From: Sporosarcina koreensis
GTDB taxonomy: Bacteria; Bacillota; Bacilli; Bacillales_A; Planococcaceae
Direction of reading: 5' to 3'
Length of the DNA stretch: 64,000 nucleotides
Assembly (NCBI RefSeq): GCF_000826145.2
Contig: NZ_LN651337.1
Location: forward strand, 1,499,945 to 1,563,944
A program made the translations under genes and the position numbers. The notes below the pieces were generated by a model. It did not search any database. It worked only from the letters and a program-made list of their open reading frames with translations, and was not told where the DNA came from. This document shows positions 60,682 to 64,000 of this stretch, one piece after another (the stretch's first letter is position 1; each line of letters begins with the position of its first letter).

Positions 60682-61956
60682 TCAGTTCTTCGAGTTGCCG
60701 AGGACGTGGGTGCGGAAGCCGGCGTCTTCCCATTTGGTGCGGTCGATGCAGTTTTTGGCGTCGATGAGGAGCTTGTCCTTCATGAGGCCGCTGACTGCCG
60801 ATGGGTCGAGTTCCTTGAAGCTGTTATGGCTGGTCAGAATGACGATCGCCGACGCGTCCTTGACGGCGTCTTCCAGGTTCTGCGTCTGCAGGGCGAGTTG
60901 GTTTTGCTTGATGTGCGGGTCGTACGCCGACACGATCATGCCTTTCTGTGTCATCTGCTCGATGACGTCGAGTGACGGGCTTTCGCGCATGTCGTCGATG
61001 TTGCCTTTGAACGCAAGACCCAATACTGCCACTTTCGGCTGCTCGGCGTTCAGGGCCGCCAGCAGGTCCGCTGTCAGCTGCGCCGTATACTCCGGCATCC
61101 CGTCATTCGTTTTACGTGACAGGTGGATCAGCTTGGCAAGCTCAGGATTCAGCTCGACGAGGAACCATGGATCGACCGCGATACAGTGACCGCCGACGCC
61201 CGGTCCCGGCTGGTGGATGTTGACGCGCGGGTGGAAGTTCGCCAGACGGATCGCTTCCCAGATATCGACGTCGATCGTCTCCGCGATCTTCGCGAGTTCA
61301 TTCGCAAACGCGATGTTGACGTCGCGGTACGTGTTCTCCATCACCTTGACGAGTTCCGCTGTCGTATCGTCGGTCTCGTGCAGTTCCCCTTTGACGAATG
61401 AACGGTACAGTTCGGATGTGGCGCGTGCGGATTCTTCGTTCACCCCGCCGATGATGCGGTCGTTCGACACGAGTTCCTCGAACACTTTGCCCGGGATGAC
61501 GCGCTCCGGTGAGTGGGACACGAGGATGTCTTTGCCGATTTCAAGCCCGGTCGGCTCGAGTTCCGGAATGACGATATCCTGCACCGTCTTCGGCGGAACG
61601 GTCGATTCCAGGATGACGAGGTTGCCTTTTTCGACAAATGGTGCAATGGATTTCGACGCGGACCGGATGTATTCCAGGTTCGCGGTCTTGTCGTCTTTGA
61701 TTGGCGATGGCACTGCCAGGATGAAGACGTCCGCTTTCTCTGGTGTCGTCGACACGGTCAGATTGCCGCTGTCGATCGCTTCGTTCAGTTTCTCCTGCAG
61801 CCCGTTCTCTTCGATATGCAGCTGTTTGTTGCCGATCATCTCGACTGCTGCTTCGTTGATGTCGACGCCGTGCACTTTGTGGCCGTGGGTCGCGAACATG
61901 ACTGCCGTCGGGAGGCCGATGTAGCCGAGTCCGACAATACAAATGCTCTTTTTCAT
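60682..61956 (-). CDS. Nucleotide-sugar dehydrogenase (UDP-ManNAc dehydrogenase type)
   Basis: A 424-residue UDP-glucose/GDP-mannose dehydrogenase family member. NAD motif GLGYIGLPTA is at residues 9-18, the SPERV hexose-binding box near 150, the catalytic Cys in PGVGGHCIAVDPWFL (about 258), and VLGLAFKGNIDDMRESPS opens the C-terminal domain. It makes a uronic acid from an NDP-amino sugar for the cell-wall polymer. WecC/UDP-ManNAcA-type activity fits the TagA-like neighbour, which uses ManNAc-type donors. The ATG at 61956 is behind GGAAAGAGG. Confidence 0.88.
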   Translation of the reverse strand: MKKSICIVGLGYIGLPTAVMFATHGHKVHGVDINEAAVEMIGNKQLHIEENGLQEKLNEAIDSGNLTVSTTPEKADVFILAVPSPIKDDKTANLEYIRSASKSIAPFVEKGNLVILESTVPPKTVQDIVIPELEPTGLEIGKDILVSHSPERVIPGKVFEELVSNDRIIGGVNEESARATSELYRSFVKGELHETDDTTAELVKVMENTYRDVNIAFANELAKIAETIDVDIWEAIRLANFHPRVNIHQPGPGVGGHCIAVDPWFLVELNPELAKLIHLSRKTNDGMPEYTAQLTADLLAALNAEQPKVAVLGLAFKGNIDDMRESPSLDVIEQMTQKGMIVSAYDPHIKQNQLALQTQNLEDAVKDASAIVILTSHNSFKELDPSAVSGLMKDKLLIDAKNCIDRTKWEDAGFRTHVLGNSKN

Positions 61957-61997
61957 GGGATTCTGCCTCTTTCCTTCTATAGAAAATGTCATTGCTC

Positions 61998-62717
61998 TTA
62001 TTTGGATTTATCCGCTAGGACGCGCATGAGGAAACGCGGCAGGTTCATCTGCCGTTTCAGCCGCTTCGGGTCGCTGCACAGCCGGTAGAACCATTCGGTA
62101 CCGGTTTTGCGGAACAAGGCCGGTGCGCGTTTGACGGTTCCGGAGAACACGTCGAAACTGCCGCCGACACCTTGAAAGACTAGGACGTCACGGAGTCGGT
62201 CCATGTTGCGCCGGATCCACAATTCCTGCTTCGGGGAGCCGAGCGCGACAAAGAGGATTTTCGCACCGCTGTCCTGGATGCGCTGCACGAGCGCTTCCTC
62301 GTCCTGTTCGTAGCCGTCGGTCATGCCGGCGATCGGGATGCCGGGGTAGTCGCGCTGGATGTTGGCCACGGCTTTTTCGATCACTTCGCGTTTCGCGCCG
62401 TACAGGTAGACAGGCTGCTGGTCGCTGGCCGCGAACTGCAGGAGCCGCGCCATCATGTCTACCCCCGTGACGCGGGACGTAATCGTTCCTTTTTTCAGTT
62501 TTGATGCGAGCAGGATGCCGACGCCGTCCGCGATCTGGAACGTCGCGCCGTTGATGAGGTCCTTGACCTGCGCGTCTTTCTGCGCGGTCATGACCTTCTC
62601 GGGGTTGACGGCGATGATCGTCGACTGCTCGCAGGCATTCATCCGCTCGCGGATCTGTTCGATGATGCCTTCATATGTCAGAGGCGAGACGTTCACGCCT
62701 AAGTAGCTCTCTTTCAT
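61998..62717 (-). CDS. tagA: WecB/TagA/CpsF-family glycosyltransferase
   Basis: A 239-residue GT26 enzyme. The hallmark segments are VNPEKVMTAQKDAQVKDLIN, ADGVGILLASKLK with catalytic Asp, RVTGVDMMARLL, VYLYGAKREVIEKA, LFVALGSPKQELWI and FVGGSFDVFSG-like QGVGGSFDVFSG. TagA adds ManNAc to GlcNAc-PP-undecaprenol in wall polymer linkage-unit synthesis on the inner membrane face. It lies 41 nt upstream of the dehydrogenase gene, so they share a transcript. TagA versus WecG-type product is not certain. Confidence 0.88.
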   Translation of the reverse strand: MKESYLGVNVSPLTYEGIIEQIRERMNACEQSTIIAVNPEKVMTAQKDAQVKDLINGATFQIADGVGILLASKLKKGTITSRVTGVDMMARLLQFAASDQQPVYLYGAKREVIEKAVANIQRDYPGIPIAGMTDGYEQDEEALVQRIQDSGAKILFVALGSPKQELWIRRNMDRLRDVLVFQGVGGSFDVFSGTVKRAPALFRKTGTEWFYRLCSDPKRLKRQMNLPRFLMRVLADKSK

Positions 62718-62869
62718 TCCTGGGTGCCCCCACTTCTTGCTGTACTTTCAATTGTCTTAGTATAGCAGAAACGGGAACAGCTTGCACAGCCTGTTCGAAC
62801 AGTGCTAAAATTACCCCGACAGTCTGCTCACTGGAGCGGGTTTTGATCTTAAAAATAACAGCCCATCGG

Positions 62870-63105
62870 GCACGGCCTTCTGAAGCTTATCGTCCGCTTT
62901 CCGCGGGCATGGCTTCAGCCGCTTCCCTCGCTTCGCTCAGTCCAGGGTCTTCAGCTCATGCTATTCCCGCAGGAGTCGGACGAACGCTTCTCCAGCCCTA
63001 ACTGTTGCGCAAGGCATCCTTCTTGAACGGACGTCGTTCTATTATAAGGAGATCCGTTGATCGGAGTGCAGGGCGGCGACTCCTGCGGGATCAGTCAAGG
63101 AAGCA
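62870..63105. repeat. Intergenic inverted-repeat element
   Basis: CCCGCAGGAGTCG (62966-62978) and CGACTCCTGCGGG (63077-63089) are a 13-bp inverted repeat enclosing about 100 bp. To the left, GCTTCAGCC and CCGCTTTCCGCGGGCATGGC occur. The style matches an intergenic repeat that I recall from other Bacillales, but only one copy is visible here. Confidence 0.55.
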
Positions 63106-63227
63106 ACCTAAGTACGCGGCGTCCTGCCGCAACGGTTGCATGACCTGCATCCTGCAGGCCCGCGTCCGTCTGCAGCGCAGATCAACATGCTATACATATT
63201 TAATTACCACCCAAGGAGGAAGTTCGA

Positions 63228-64000
63228 TTGAAGATTGTATTGTCCGGGTTTTACGGATTAGGAAATACAGGTGATGAGGCGATTTTGAAGGCGATCATCG
63301 ATAACTTGCGGGCGGAGCTGGACAACCCCGAAATCACGGTGTTCTCGCTGTCGCCGGAGAAGACGGCGTCGGATCACAGTGTGTCGGCGGTGTACCGCGG
63401 CTGGCGCCATGGCAACAAGGAGAAGATCAAGGCGCTGCGGAAGGCGGACCTGCTGATCTCGGGCGGCGGCGGGCTGCTGCAGGACACGTACCCGACGAAG
63501 TTCCTGTTCGGCCCCCTCCCCTACTACCTGCTCATCGTGCTGCTCGCAAAACTGTGTGGCACGAAGGTCATGTTCTTCTCACAAGGCATCGGCCCAGTCA
63601 CGAGCAAGTGGGGCAAGACGCTCATGCAGGGGCTCGCGAACAAGGCCGACTTCGTGACGGTGCGCGACGAGTATTCGAAAGAGTACTTGCATAACCTCGG
63701 CGTAACGAAACCGGAGACGGTCGTGACGGCGGATATCGTCTTCGCGTTCAAGCCGGATGAGGATACGTCGGCGTATGACTCGCTCGATCTGACTGGTGAT
63801 GAACGGCTGGTGGCCGTTGCGCCGCGCCCTTGGTTTGATCACGAAGACGAATACATCGAGAAGCTCGCGTGGACGCTCGATGAACTGATCGAGCAGCGCG
63901 GTGTGACGCCGGTGTTCGTGCCGATGGAGCCGCCGTACGATACGAACGTATCGAAGAAGGTACAGGATCGTATGAAGCATGCGGAGGCAACGAAGATCCT
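63228..64000 (+). CDS. csaB: Polysaccharide pyruvyl transferase CsaB, 3' end outside window
   Basis: A TTG at 63228 follows AAGGAGGAAG and opens KIVLSGFYGLGNTGDEAIL, the CsaB start, continuing with DLLISGGGGLLQDTYPTKF, VMFFSQGIGPVTSKWG and VTVRDEYSKEYL; 257 residues are visible before the window ends. CsaB adds ketal pyruvate to the secondary cell-wall polymer, which SLH domains then recognise. It is divergent from the tagA gene and next to the S-layer genes, as in Bacillus anthracis. The start codon choice is supported by the ribosome site, as no ATG is nearby. Confidence 0.93.
   Translation, partial: MKIVLSGFYGLGNTGDEAILKAIIDNLRAELDNPEITVFSLSPEKTASDHSVSAVYRGWRHGNKEKIKALRKADLLISGGGGLLQDTYPTKFLFGPLPYYLLIVLLAKLCGTKVMFFSQGIGPVTSKWGKTLMQGLANKADFVTVRDEYSKEYLHNLGVTKPETVVTADIVFAFKPDEDTSAYDSLDLTGDERLVAVAPRPWFDHEDEYIEKLAWTLDELIEQRGVTPVFVPMEPPYDTNVSKKVQDRMKHAEATKI

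Overview
The window looks like chromosome from a moderately GC-rich, Gram-positive Firmicute, most likely a Planococcaceae/Caryophanaceae member (Sporosarcina- or Bhargavaea-like). The reasons are AGGAGG-type ribosome sites, YoxD-, YkvA-, GlpP-, ComK- and MurR-like proteins, a TatA/TatC pair, and an SLH S-layer gene next to secondary-cell-wall-polymer genes (TagA-type transferase, nucleotide-sugar dehydrogenase, csaB). The genus is inferred from protein style only. No rRNA, tRNA or CRISPR was seen.

Layout. 0-8.5 kb: DUF6904-like, OsmC-like and YoxD-like genes, a membrane gene that may have lost its 5' end, a gluconate-dehydrogenase-like GMC oxidoreductase operon that carries its own tatA-tatC, and an acetamidase/formamidase. 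8.6-17.3 kb: an eight-gene minus-strand operon (MurR/RpiR regulator, serine hydrolase, peptide-type ABC importer, AnmK) that reads as muropeptide salvage. 17.7-22.7 kb: a frameshifted zinc-ribbon gene with two tiny ORFs, then LysR, nhaC and an M20 peptidase. 23-26.3 kb: competence-type module 1 (comK, fic, small sigma factor). 26.7-38 kb: glycerol-phosphate metabolism (glpD, glpP, a ugpCAEB-like importer, a glycerophosphodiester phosphodiesterase) with NagD-, MgtC-, TIM-barrel- and MFS-type genes. 38.6-43 kb: competence-type module 2 (comK, two DndB-like DGQHR genes, ykvA, a nearly identical sigma factor). 43.3-49.3 kb: a minor-pilin operon, three secreted proteins sharing a W[YF]D motif, and a NarL-type regulator that lacks the phospho-acceptor Asp. 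49.3-52.3 kb: comM plus a REP-associated tyrosine transposase (RAYT) between about 180-bp imperfect inverted repeats. 52.3-64 kb: two S-layer-type genes and the cell-wall-polymer genes.

Three structures that cross gene boundaries stand out. (1) A dispersed hairpin family (full copies about 65 bp) recurs across the window, flanks the RAYT, and supplies coding sequence to two genes. At least two of four arrays of exactly six 21-bp units (24 units, one orientation) sit inside broken copies of this hairpin. (2) comK and a small sigma gene each occur twice with different cargo between them. Both comK copies are preceded by the same leader: a short ORF, a hairpin, then an intrinsic terminator. (3) The comM-RAYT pair is bracketed like a mobile unit.

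Taken together, ComK, a competence-type sigma factor, pilins and ComM suggest a DNA-uptake theme around 23-52 kb. That is inference from gene content, not proof of competence.
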